Assembly: GCF_900156055.1 (NCBI RefSeq)
Contig: NZ_FTMQ01000006.1
Location: 1 to 64,000, forward strand
Length of the DNA stretch: 64,000 bases
Source of the DNA: Rhizobium sp. RU33A
GTDB taxonomy: Bacteria; Pseudomonadota; Alphaproteobacteria; Rhizobiales; Rhizobiaceae
Direction of reading: 5' to 3'
The notes beneath the pieces are model-generated. The model was given only the letters and a program-made list of their open reading frames with translations, was not told the origin of the DNA and did not search any database. Both the position numbers and the translations under genes were made by a program. Positions 52,834 through 60,889 of this stretch are shown here, one piece after another (within the stretch, counting starts at the first letter, position 1; every line of letters starts with the position of its first letter).

Positions 52834-54354
52834 CTATCGTGAGTTTTCCATCAATTTCGAGGCAATATCTTCGCCCAGATTTGAAAGGATACTTGAGTCC
52901 TCATTTTCTATATATGCTGCACTCTTGTCCTCGATCATCGGTAGAGGACTGCCGTAATACCAATCACGCCGTCTACCATCGTCACCTTTGCGAGAACGCT
53001 TCTCAAATATATCTCTGTATCGCCTGGGCGAAATACCTACGAACGGACGAAAAAGAACCTTTTTTTCTGCGAGATCATCGTCAAACGTGATTGAGTCTGA
53101 GTTAAGCTCCACTGCAAAACTCTTTGGATAGGGTTCAAGATACACAAGTGAGCCTATTCCGGATGAGACGATGTGTTTTGCACACATGTGACATGGGAAC
53201 GTTGTGCAATACATTATAGAGTTACGAACACTCACTCCAGTTCTTGCAGCATCTGTTATCGCCGACATCTCGGCATGAATCATCCGACCAAACTCAATGA
53301 GATCCATAACCTGAGAATCTTTTATATCTGCATGGCCGATAATCTCACGCAGTTGTTCTATAGCATTGCTTTTCGCCGAAAGTTCCTGAGACAAGAATCC
53401 AGCCTTATTCATCCGTTCAAGCAAATCATGCAAAATTTCGAGCTTTCTCGAATGATTGGCATCACGGCCTCGTTCGAAATCCCTGTGAGCATTCTCCCCA
53501 TCCTCGGCCCAATACGTACCGCCAAAGGGCTTAGGAACCTCATTGCAACCCATCGCGAGAATTTCACCCGCTTTAGTGAAAATTGACGCTCCAACTTGGC
53601 GCGATAGATCGATAGAACGTAAAGACGCCGCCGCAGCGGTGTACATCCCGTACTCCATTTTGGTTGGTGATCTACCGTTATGCCCAAAGAATGCCTCGAG
53701 AAACCGCTTTAGCGTATCATCAATATTCTTCTTATTCATTCCGTAGACAAATATGTCTCCCAAATGAAATATATTTGATATTTTCTGGCCGAAACTTCCT
53801 ACACCTTCATCGAAATCCTTCTTTATTAAATCTATCGCCTCTTTTTCACATTCATCTTTGTCTTTTGATGACTCATCGAATTCTTTTATCTTTCGGGAGA
53901 GTTCGCTGCGACGGTCTTTCTCTGAAGCAGAGACTGAAATTTGAACAAACTTCCGACCATATGTCTTCCGCATCAGATCGATTTCTTGCGGCCGTTTGAA
54001 TTGTCTCACGATGTAAGCATGACCGAGAGCCGGCTTCTCTGGACTGGAAGTAATTCTGGTCCTTTCTGCACGTATTCTCGCCACCGCCAATGCAGCCAAG
54101 GCAGCTGAACTCCTCGCTTCTTCGCAAACTTTGTCGGCGTAAGCGATCAGCGAGTGATATTTCTTGCTGAATGAGGTCTCATCTATGTCAATCCCTACAG
54201 TTATCGACCGCATTAAATCTGTAATGCGCAGTGGAACTGATTTGTACTTTAGTTTTGAAAGCTCCTGGGAGATGACTTCCTGCACGTAATCAAGATCTAC
54301 GCCTATCGGTCCAACAAGCCCGATAACAAGCTCTGGCCTTGCCGAATCATCCAT
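52834..54354 (-). CDS. AvcD/DcdV-type anti-phage deoxycytidylate deaminase
   Basis: A 506-residue two-domain protein. The N-terminal part is a P-loop-like kinase domain starting ELVIGLVGPIGVDLDYVQEV; the Walker lysine is replaced, as in this family. The C-terminal part is a zinc-dependent deaminase with HAEMSAI (about residue 361) and TTFPCHMC (about 386). Relatives deplete dCTP/dCMP during phage infection. GC content is well below the neighbours, so it is probably acquired. A divergent small ORF and an inverted repeat lie just upstream. Confidence 0.88.
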   Translation of the reverse strand: MDDSARPELVIGLVGPIGVDLDYVQEVISQELSKLKYKSVPLRITDLMRSITVGIDIDETSFSKKYHSLIAYADKVCEEARSSAALAALAVARIRAERTRITSSPEKPALGHAYIVRQFKRPQEIDLMRKTYGRKFVQISVSASEKDRRSELSRKIKEFDESSKDKDECEKEAIDLIKKDFDEGVGSFGQKISNIFHLGDIFVYGMNKKNIDDTLKRFLEAFFGHNGRSPTKMEYGMYTAAAASLRSIDLSRQVGASIFTKAGEILAMGCNEVPKPFGGTYWAEDGENAHRDFERGRDANHSRKLEILHDLLERMNKAGFLSQELSAKSNAIEQLREIIGHADIKDSQVMDLIEFGRMIHAEMSAITDAARTGVSVRNSIMYCTTFPCHMCAKHIVSSGIGSLVYLEPYPKSFAVELNSDSITFDDDLAEKKVLFRPFVGISPRRYRDIFEKRSRKGDDGRRRDWYYGSPLPMIEDKSAAYIENEDSSILSNLGEDIASKLMENSR

Positions 54355-54409
54355 GCCACCCCTCCCAAACGCGGTTGAAAAATCGTGAACAGGTCCTCAA
54401 ATAAAGAGT

Positions 54410-54450
54410 TATACAAATGGGCAGAATCGGAGTTTAATAAGGTTTGTATA
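54410..54450. promoter_or_regulatory. Inverted repeat TATACAAA / TTTGTATA between avcD-like gene and small ORF
   Basis: Perfect 8-bp arms at 54410-54417 and 54443-54450, 25 nt apart, in the 118-nt divergent control region. They could be operator half-sites for a repressor or a weak hairpin in a leader RNA. No matching site occurs elsewhere that I noticed. Confidence 0.45.
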
Positions 54451-54472
54451 GCAACCTTTAGTGGAGGCGACA

Positions 54473-54664
54473 ATGGCAAGAGATTGCGTAGTCGTGAAGG
54501 ATGCGAACAGTCTCGCAAACGACGATCATTGGCTGGAAGAACAACTTTCTGCAGCGGTAAACAATCTAGCGAAGCGACCGATTGAGCGCCGCGGTCCGTA
54601 TGAAGTGTCTGACGAAGTTATAGAGCATCTGAGCAAAAAGTATTTTGCCACACACTTACGCTGA
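54473..54664 (+). CDS. Small ORF, 63 residues, divergent from the anti-phage deaminase
   Basis: A short frame with a strong GGAGG at ideal spacing before the ATG. It starts MARDCVVVKDANSLANDDHW, is acidic in the middle and basic at the end (HLSKKYFATHLR), and has no signal or membrane segment. No family is recognised. AvcD systems of Vibrio are held in check by a small upstream RNA, so this small gene or its RNA could be a control element, but that is a guess. Confidence 0.5.
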   Translation: MARDCVVVKDANSLANDDHWLEEQLSAAVNNLAKRPIERRGPYEVSDEVIEHLSKKYFATHLR

Positions 54665-55121
54665 GCTGATTTACGACTGGAATACAATTCCAACGACATT
54701 ATCGGGTATAGAATCCGAGGGCTCACTGCGGACATGAAAACCGCCCGCTAGGCCAGTAAGCGGTGAGGCGCATTTTTTGCGCTGTTGGTGCCGCGCAGTT
54801 GCACGGCACTTGTCAGTTAGCAGTGCCCTACGGTGGCGCCGGCACCGGTTTTTATCACGTCGTGATCCCCAACCGTACTGTCGGAGAAACCCATACAGAT
54901 GCGCTTAGGCAGGCTGCAGTTCTGCATGTGTTGATGATCATCACCAAACCCAGCCATTGTGTATCAGTGATGCGATTGGCGCGCGGCTGCGGTGCACTCC
55001 TTGGTCCACCTTCATCCCCCTCAATTCCCGAAAAAGGGGGACGCGCCGACGCGATTCCCCAACAAAATCAAACCCCGACATGTTTTTTCATCCCCCACCA
55101 TTTCCACCCTCGTAGACTCAC
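54665..55121. other. Non-coding, about 460 nt, with terminator-like hairpins
   Basis: No convincing gene. A hairpin CCGCT/AGCGG (54746-54764 region) is followed by a run of six T at 54773-54778. A second hairpin, CGGTGGC-GCC-GGCACCG with one mismatch (54830-54846), is followed by GGTTTTTA. Both read as plus-strand terminators, the first suited to end the small ORF transcript. Open frames here (for example from 54763) have no ribosome site or domain. Confidence 0.45.
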
Positions 55122-55735
55122 CCCCGTCCCGCCCTCGGATACACCTGACGATGCGATGTCAGGCGAGGCGGGGCCGGCGCCGGGGGCGAGCACTCTCGCA
55201 GGTGCAAATCCCCGGCCCGCTGCAACGGTCTCCCTCCGGACGAGGGGCTGGTACGAAGGTGACGGGGTCGGATGCCCTTGTCACTGGATACCCCGATCGG
55301 AAGGACGTGCCTCAGAGGCACACAGACAAGGCGCCAACGCCGTCGCGAACATCCAGACGGCGGGGCGAATTAAACGGCGGGGATGATGGCCGGTCGCAAA
55401 TGACCAGACCAACATCCCCCGGGCGAGGGTCCCGGTCGGATTGGTGCACCATCCGGCGGGAACCTCCCGGGCCACCGGCCAGGCTCTGGCAGAACACTCT
55501 TCGGAGCAGACTGCCGCAGCCGGACCCGCGCCCGGTCGAACGTCGGACTCCGGTCACGACGCCCGTCGCCGCCTTGCCAGAGAGACGCATGCAGCGGGAC
55601 AAAAACGCCGAACGAGGCGCCGGAAGGAGCCACATAAAACTACTTAGACAGGTTGCTTCTGGCGCCTCGTCCGAGACAAATTTCAGCCCACCCGGAGGGA
55701 GCGATCCCGACCGGCGGCGAAGCTTGGACAAATGA
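55122..55735 (+). ncRNA. Candidate large structured RNA, about 600 nt
   Basis: The stretch has no credible gene but many stems. They are CCTGAC/GTCAGG inside CCCGCC/GGCGGG (about 55128-55172); GCCGGGG/CCCCGGC (55179-55185 with 55210-55216) enclosing GCGAG/CTCGC; GTGCCT/AGGCAC (55307-55321); GGGGATG/CATCCCC (55379-55385 with 55413-55419) enclosing GGTC/GACC; CTCTGGCA/TGCCAGAG (55484-55491 with 55575-55582); and a 14-bp stem (55613-55626 with 55656-55669) whose single non-Watson-Crick pair is G-U on the plus strand only. That asymmetry favours a plus-strand RNA. It matches no RNA I know (not tmRNA, RNase P, 6S or SRP). GC richness makes some stems likely by chance. Confidence 0.4.
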
Positions 55736-55739
55736 TTCC

Positions 55740-55841
55740 CCCTCATCCTGAGGGCCCGACCTCATCGGGCCTCGAAGGGCGAGGCCACCAGCGCAGGATG
55801 CTTCGAGGCCCGCGCTTCTCGCGGGCACCTCAGCATGAGGG
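55740..55841. repeat. Palindromic repeat, CCCTCATCCTGAGG family, copy 2
   Basis: Terminal inverted repeats CCCTCATCCTGAGG (55740-55753) and CCTCAGCATGAGGG (55828-55841) with one mismatch, enclosing CCTCGAAGGGCGAGG and CTTCGAGGCCCGCG. Ends and inner blocks match the element at 39049-39162. Confidence 0.72.
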
Positions 55842-55914
55842 CGTCGCGCCCCACGCCCCCACGAATTTCCCTATTTCGCCAATTCCCGAAACACCTCACG
55901 ACAAGGAGACCGAC

Positions 55915-56424
55915 ATGCCAGACTCGAAAACCACAGACGACCCCAAGACCGAACCGCTGGACCTGCGCCTGCTGCGCGACGTCCTCGACGAACACGGCAT
56001 CCCCCTCGACTGCTGGCGGCGCCAATGCCGGCGCAACCGGCACTGCAGCGGCGAGGCGCAACGCGCGGATCAGCCACTGACACCAGGCGAAGCGCTACCG
56101 CCCTGCGTGGCAAAGGCCAAAGCCGAAGCGCGCCGGCAGTTGCAGACCATGGCGGACGGGCTGCGCCCGCCTGTCGACCGCAGTCCCGAGCCCCGCCAAT
56201 GGCCCGATGACCACGAAGCAGCCGACCGGCTTCGGACCACCCTGGCCATAATCCACCGCATCCACACCCGCCCCGGCCCGCACCCCGAACACGAGCGGGC
56301 CGCCATCGCCGCCTGGGCCGCCAGCGACCCAAACCCGCAACTATCCGCCGTCTGCCGCCGAATCTGGCGCCACACCAAGGGGGAGACAAAGCCACGCGCA
56401 AATCCGGGCTCCGCGCCGTCATGA
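55915..56424 (+). CDS. Hypothetical protein, 169 residues, with a Cys/Arg-rich segment
   Basis: A soluble, basic protein with AAGGAGA eight bases before the ATG. It has CWRRQCRRNRHC near residue 40, with three closely spaced cysteines among arginines, and a helical second half ending AVCRRIWRHTKGETKP. Cys/Arg segments of this kind recur in uncharacterised rhizobial proteins; a metal-binding or nucleic-acid role is possible but not shown. It follows the structured region and repeat described before it. Confidence 0.62.
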   Translation: MPDSKTTDDPKTEPLDLRLLRDVLDEHGIPLDCWRRQCRRNRHCSGEAQRADQPLTPGEALPPCVAKAKAEARRQLQTMADGLRPPVDRSPEPRQWPDDHEAADRLRTTLAIIHRIHTRPGPHPEHERAAIAAWAASDPNPQLSAVCRRIWRHTKGETKPRANPGSAPS

Positions 56425-56522
56425 GGCAGGCCCCCATCCTGCGACACGCAATGACGCGGCCAGCCGTCGTCACGGCGGACAGGCCGCAAGGCCATTTCTA
56501 TCGCAAGGGGGAGGAAGCGACG

Positions 56523-56816
56523 CTAGGTCGCCGCGAGACTGCGCTCGCCGCCGATGGGCTCGTAGAGCAGGAGAAGCTCCCTGTGGACCTCGGCCTGAAA
56601 GGCGAGGATCTCCCGGCGCACATCCTCATAGGTTTGGCCGGTATCGAACAGCTCGGTTTTCAACCGGCTGCAGAGCGTTTTCCAGAAATCGGTCGCCGCC
56701 TCTCCGTTCAGCTGATCCAGCCGACAGGCGGCGGAGCGAACGAGTTGTCGGCGGTGCGCAAGGGGGAAGTGTATGATCGTCTCGCGCGCCTGCGAAACGA
56801 AGCCGTCGCTGTGCAT
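56523..56816 (-). CDS. DUF6074-like small protein, 97 residues
   Basis: A small helical protein. IIHFPLAHRRQLVRSAACRL followed by ATDFWKTLCSRLKTELFD and EVHRELL resembles the DUF6074 family found in rhizobia, whose function is unknown. ATG 56816 is chosen because GGAGAAGG precedes it; the frame is open to 56942 through a short tandem repeat. It is convergent with the gene at 55915 and lies 170 nt from its end. Confidence 0.62.
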   Translation of the reverse strand: MHSDGFVSQARETIIHFPLAHRRQLVRSAACRLDQLNGEAATDFWKTLCSRLKTELFDTGQTYEDVRREILAFQAEVHRELLLLYEPIGGERSLAAT

Positions 56817-56930
56817 CTGTGCCTTCTCCAGTTGTTGGTATCTGGGGACCCCTCCCAGGGGCTCACGGATCAGGATGAGGAGGCAGCGCAAACGCGCGCA
56901 GCGCCCGGCGGACCTGATCCATGCCATGCT

Positions 56931-56945
56931 ATGCCATGCCATGCC
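56931..56945. repeat. Short tandem repeat of ATGCC
   Basis: Three perfect ATGCC pentamers at 56931-56945, directly preceded by ATGCC and ATGCT, giving five units in all from 56921. They lie upstream of the DUF6074-like gene in its open frame. Unit length five would shift frame if copies were lost or gained. Confidence 0.6.
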
Positions 56946-57122
56946 AGTCCTACTGGGGTGACAGTGCCGATACCGTCGTCGACAATGGCCAGTTCACCGG
57001 AGTATGCTGCAATACTAAAAAACGATATCTCACTGTCAACAGGTGTTGACAGGTTCTCCACGAGATTTGTGTTTTGTCAGGTTTCCCGAGACGAACTGTC
57101 AGCCGGAGCTTACGTCCCGGCC

Positions 57123-57749
57123 CTACTCCGCCGCCTTCGGCAGCTCCTCGACCTCGGCCTCGACGGGCAAAGGTTCCATTTCGTAGGAATAGCCCTCGAG
57201 CATGGAATAGGCACGCTCGATCGCGGCGATCTGCACCTCGGAGGCCTTGATGGCATCGGTGATCGATTGCGCCCGGGCCCGCAGCATCGAGCCGAGCACA
57301 TCGGTCTCAGGGCGGCGGCCGAGCCGGTCGAGATGTTTGCGCACCCGCGCCCGGTGGCGCTCGAGCTCGAGAATGTGAAAGCGGGCTTTCAGGATGTCGT
57401 CGGTCAGCTTGCGGCGCAGCCCCGCGACCGGATCGAACGAGCCAGGCTCCCGCTCGTCGAGGATCATGTCGTTGATCAGCGTCTCCAGCACCATCAGCCC
57501 CTTGAGGTCGGCGGGCTCGGCCAGCTGCGGATCATAGCCGGTATCGTCGAAGACGCGACGGCGCACGGGATCCTTCAGCAATTCGTAGCAGGCGGAGATC
57601 TTGGCAAACGCTTCCGTATCGCCGCCGGCATCCGGATGGGCTGTTTTCACCACCTTGCGATAGGCGGCCTTGATGGCGGCCTCGTCGGCATCGCGGGCCA
57701 CGCCCAGGAGCTCGTAAGGGTCGATCACTGCGGCACCCGTCTTTGCCAT
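57123..57749 (-). CDS. J-domain (DnaJ-like) co-chaperone
   Basis: A 208-residue protein with an N-terminal J domain (DPYELLGVARDADEAAIKAA, HPD in KTAHPDAGGDTEAF, then YELLKDPVRRRVFDDTGYD) and a helical, coiled-coil-like C-terminal half (LRRKLTDDILKARFHILELE). It has neither G/F nor zinc-finger regions, so it is a type III J protein that would stimulate an Hsp70 for a specific client. GGAG lies nine bases before ATG 57749; ATG 57755 is three bases from it and less likely. Confidence 0.88.
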   Translation of the reverse strand: MAKTGAAVIDPYELLGVARDADEAAIKAAYRKVVKTAHPDAGGDTEAFAKISACYELLKDPVRRRVFDDTGYDPQLAEPADLKGLMVLETLINDMILDEREPGSFDPVAGLRRKLTDDILKARFHILELERHRARVRKHLDRLGRRPETDVLGSMLRARAQSITDAIKASEVQIAAIERAYSMLEGYSYEMEPLPVEAEVEELPKAAE

Positions 57750-57944
57750 ACTCATCCACTCCCGTGCCCAGCCACCTCTCCCCTAAACCCGGATGGCGGC
57801 TGCTTCAAGACGGAACAAGCCTCTGTCCCCGGTCACGATCCGCACGATCCGCACGGCCCGCCCAAGGGGATCGGGTGCAGGACGGGCGCATGGAAACGGT
57901 ACCACCCTTTAAATCTCAAGGATTTCAGCCCGTTGCCGCGATTT

Positions 57945-57973
57945 TGTCGGCCCGACTGTGACTTTTCATACTT
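57945..57973 (+). promoter_or_regulatory. Candidate promoter and long leader of cspA
   Basis: TTGTCG and CATACT are separated by exactly 17 bp. A start point near 57980 would give a leader of about 230 nt before the cspA ATG at 58209. Long leaders that fold differently in the cold are typical of cspA genes. The gap 57756-58208 otherwise holds only a small hairpin (CCTAC/GTAGG near 58000) and no gene. Confidence 0.4.
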
Positions 57974-58208
57974 GCCAAGATTCCGAAATGTCCCTACCTC
58001 TTTGTAGGTTCGGGCACAAATGATCCCGGAGACTGGACTGACTTGTATCGACCGCCCGCGCGGTCATTGGGGGCCTTCTCCCGCCGGTAGACGTTCTTTC
58101 CCCGTTATCGCGATCCCTCGACGGTTCCGTTTCGGCGGAACTTCAACCAGCCGCTTCCGGTCAGCCGGCCGCGGCGCAGACGACAACACGGGAATAAGGA
58201 CTATCCCC

Positions 58209-58421
58209 ATGGCCACCAAGGGCACTGTAAAATTCTTCAACCAGGACAAGGGCTTCGGCTTCATCACCCCGGAAGGCGGCGCGAAGGACGTATTCGTCCA
58301 CATCTCCGCGCTCCAGGCCTCGGGTCTCCAGACCCTGCAGGACGGCCAGCAGGTCACCTTCGACACCGAGCCGGACCGCATGGGCAAGGGCCCCAAGGCC
58401 GTCAACATCCAGGCTGCCTGA
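58209..58421 (+). CDS. cspA: Cold-shock protein (CspA family)
   Basis: A 70-residue single cold-shock domain with the RNA-binding motifs RNP1 [11 protein letters not shown] and RNP2 [10 protein letters not shown]. It binds single-stranded RNA/DNA and acts as an RNA chaperone. AAGGA lies about eleven bases before the ATG. A long leader precedes it and a strong terminator follows. Rhizobia have several paralogues, so the exact gene number is not implied by the symbol. Confidence 0.93.
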   Translation: MATKGTVKFFNQDKGFGFITPEGGAKDVFVHISALQASGLQTLQDGQQVTFDTEPDRMGKGPKAVNIQAA

Positions 58422-58432
58422 TCTGACTTTCG

Positions 58433-58458
58433 AATGGCGTCCCACGGGACGCCATTTT
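58433..58458 (+). terminator. Rho-independent terminator of cspA
   Basis: ATGGCGTCC pairs with GGACGCCAT (58434-58442 with 58447-58455) around a short loop, followed by TTTCGATTT on the plus strand. It lies 12 nt past the cspA stop codon. Confidence 0.85.
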
Positions 58459-58498
58459 CGATTTCAGACCAAGATTTGCCGAAAAGCCGCGCTAGAGA

Positions 58499-59566
58499 TT
58501 ATTCCGCAGCGGCAGAGGTGCCCGACGCGCCCTGTGTCTTCGGCCCGCCTGCGATGTCGACCGCCGCAAAGGCCTCGGCGATCAGTTCTGGCGAAACACC
58601 CGGCTTCGTCGCTTCCGACGACAGGATCTGCCGGTAACGCCGGGCCCCCGCATAGCCCTGGAACAGCCCGACCATATGCCGCGTGACATGGTTGAGCCGC
58701 CCGCCGGATGCGATCACCCGCTCGGCATAGCCGATCATGACATCGCGCACCGCATCCCAGTCGACCGGCTTCGCCGCTTCGCCATAGATGCGCTGATCGG
58801 CCTCGGTCAGAAGCGTCGCATTGTGATAGCTCGCCCGCCCGAGCATGACGCCGTCCATGACCGCGAGATGCTGAACGGCCTGGTCGAGATCGGTGATCCC
58901 GCCATTGATGCCGACGAAGATATCCGGGTTCTCCCGCTTCATCCGGTAGACCAGCTCGTAATCCAGCGGCGGGATCTCTCGGTTTTCCTTTGGAGAAAGC
59001 CCCTTCAGCCAGGCCTTCCGGGCATGGATCCAGACTGCATCTGCCCCCGCCCCGATCATCCGGGCAAGAAAATCGGGAAGCACCTCAGCCGGCTCCTGCT
59101 CGTCCACCCCGATCCGGCACTTGACGGTCACCGGCACCGTCGCCGCCTTTTTCATGGCCAGGACGCAGGCCTCGACAACGTCGGGCGTCTGCATCAGACA
59201 AGCCCCGAACGTCCCCGACTGCACCCGGTCCGACGGGCATCCGACATTCAGGTTGATCTCGTCGTAGCCGAAATCCGAGGCAATCTTCACCGCCTCGACC
59301 AGCTTTTGCGGATCCGAACCACCGAGCTGCAGCGCCAACGGATGCTCGGCGTCATTGAACGACAGGAGCTTCTCCCTCGGCCCATGGATGATCGCGTCCG
59401 CCACCACCATCTCGGTATAGAGCAGTGCCTTGGCCGAAAGCTGTCGGTGAAAGAACCGGCAATGCCGATCCGTCCAGTCGATCATAGGCGCGACGGCAAA
59501 CACCGACCGCCCATAGGGGGCGGGACCGGGAATGGCGCGGGTCAAAAAGTCAGGTTCGGTCATCAT
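58499..59566 (-). CDS. dusA: tRNA-dihydrouridine synthase A
   Basis: A 355-residue flavoenzyme that reduces uridines in the tRNA D-loop. It shows VAPMIDWTDRHCRFFHRQ at the start, INLNVGCPSDRVQSGTFGAC with the catalytic Cys, VTVKCRIGVD, WIHARKAWLKGLSPKENREI and NGGITDLDQA, all typical of DusA. The start is taken at the first of two adjacent ATG codons (59566, 59563); a further ATG lies at 59578. The gene is convergent with cspA. Confidence 0.93.
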   Translation of the reverse strand: MMTEPDFLTRAIPGPAPYGRSVFAVAPMIDWTDRHCRFFHRQLSAKALLYTEMVVADAIIHGPREKLLSFNDAEHPLALQLGGSDPQKLVEAVKIASDFGYDEINLNVGCPSDRVQSGTFGACLMQTPDVVEACVLAMKKAATVPVTVKCRIGVDEQEPAEVLPDFLARMIGAGADAVWIHARKAWLKGLSPKENREIPPLDYELVYRMKRENPDIFVGINGGITDLDQAVQHLAVMDGVMLGRASYHNATLLTEADQRIYGEAAKPVDWDAVRDVMIGYAERVIASGGRLNHVTRHMVGLFQGYAGARRYRQILSSEATKPGVSPELIAEAFAAVDIAGGPKTQGASGTSAAAE

Positions 59567-59674
59567 GGCCGCGCCCATAGCATGCTTTGGGACGAAAGGA
59601 CACCATCGACCCGCATGCCTCAGCGCAGCCCAGCAGCCCAATTCAGCTAAAGCTCAGTAAGGCACCCGCGCCAT

Positions 59675-60763
59675 TCATTCGCCGGGCTGGAATTGCAGCG
59701 GCCATTCGGATGGCTCGCTCTGCACACCGTCGCAATTGACCTTCTCGCGATACTCCATCAGCTGGAATTCGAGGGTCTCGCCCGGCGCATCCATCAGGCG
59801 GAAGACCTGGTAGGTGCCGCAATCCCCCTCGCCGCGCCCGAGCGATGTCGAGATGAACACACCCTTCTCGGCAAAGACCTCCGGGTTCATCATCTGGGCA
59901 TTGTTCTCGCCCTCAAGCGCTGGCGGATTGGGCAGGCTCAGAATCGTCGCCCAGTCCGCAGGCGGGTTCTGGGTGAGCGCAAAGATGCTCGTGCCCTGGT
60001 AGGCGCCGAGGAAACATGGCACTTCCCAGAGAATGAAGTTGTCGTTCACGACATAACGCTGGCCGGGATAGGCAAGCGTTTCCGGTTCGCTGCATTGATC
60101 CGGCGCATAGGTCGCAATCTCGCGGCGAACTGCATCCGGCACATCGCTTATGGATGCCAGAAGGACAGGCGGGGCAAGTGGCAACCCAACGGGGCCGGTA
60201 TAGGGCGACGGCCCGCCTGCGGCGGCGCCTTCGTCGGAGACGGGTTCGGAAGGCACGGCAGCAGCCGTCTCGGGCGCCGATGCGCCAGGGCAGCCAATGA
60301 CACCCTTGGCGCCAGCAACGAAGGGCGGGAGATCCGGTCGCACCACGGTGACGGTTGCCTTGCCGACCGTCTGTAGCGAGCCGGTGACGACTGCCTCTTC
60401 GATCCGAACCAGCATATGCGTCTCGTGGTCGGTGCTGGAATAGAGCCGGTAACCGAGCCGCGACGGCGGATCGAAATCGCCGCGCGCACTCTCCGTCAGC
60501 GCAATCTTCTCCGTGCCGATCTCGACAACCGCCGGCAACGGCACGCCGTCCTGATCAAAGGGCATATAGATCAGATAGGCATATTTGTCGGCCTCGGGAT
60601 TCTTGTTGCTCTGCCAGAAGGCGAGATGGCAGGTGCTGAGGCCCCCTTCGATCTCGTGTTTGCCGAAAAGTTTCAGATCGATCGCCGGATCATCCGCGAC
60701 GACAGGATGCGACGCGGTCATGGCCAACGCCAAGGCGAGAAGAGGCAGTTTCACAGACGGCAT
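59675..60763 (-). CDS. DUF1176 family exported protein
   Basis: A 362-residue protein with a signal peptide (residues 1-23, cleavage near VVA-DDP). The N-terminal half resembles invasion-associated locus B-like beta domains and the C-terminal half is the DUF1176 region (LYPGQRYV-like, then FALTQNP, MMNPEVF, STSLGRGEGDCGTYQVF). DUF1176 proteins are periplasmic and uncharacterised. Codon usage fits the core genome. It stands alone between dusA and the DUF1489 gene. Confidence 0.82.
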   Translation of the reverse strand: MPSVKLPLLALALAMTASHPVVADDPAIDLKLFGKHEIEGGLSTCHLAFWQSNKNPEADKYAYLIYMPFDQDGVPLPAVVEIGTEKIALTESARGDFDPPSRLGYRLYSSTDHETHMLVRIEEAVVTGSLQTVGKATVTVVRPDLPPFVAGAKGVIGCPGASAPETAAAVPSEPVSDEGAAAGGPSPYTGPVGLPLAPPVLLASISDVPDAVRREIATYAPDQCSEPETLAYPGQRYVVNDNFILWEVPCFLGAYQGTSIFALTQNPPADWATILSLPNPPALEGENNAQMMNPEVFAEKGVFISTSLGRGEGDCGTYQVFRLMDAPGETLEFQLMEYREKVNCDGVQSEPSEWPLQFQPGE

Positions 60764-60889
60764 GATTCCCCCGGATCAAGGACAGCTCCTGCCCCGATAA
60801 CAGCGCAATCCACCCGAAAATCAAGCTATCTTTATATAACGAGGGTCACAAGCCGGAAGCGCCCCGCAAGCGCGATCAAAACAGGGTGC

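Noticed and set aside
54763-55746. Open frames of 144-247 codons in the stretch after the deaminase locus
   Set aside because: No ribosome sites or recognisable domains, composition typical of GC-rich non-coding DNA, and the same bases form RNA stems.
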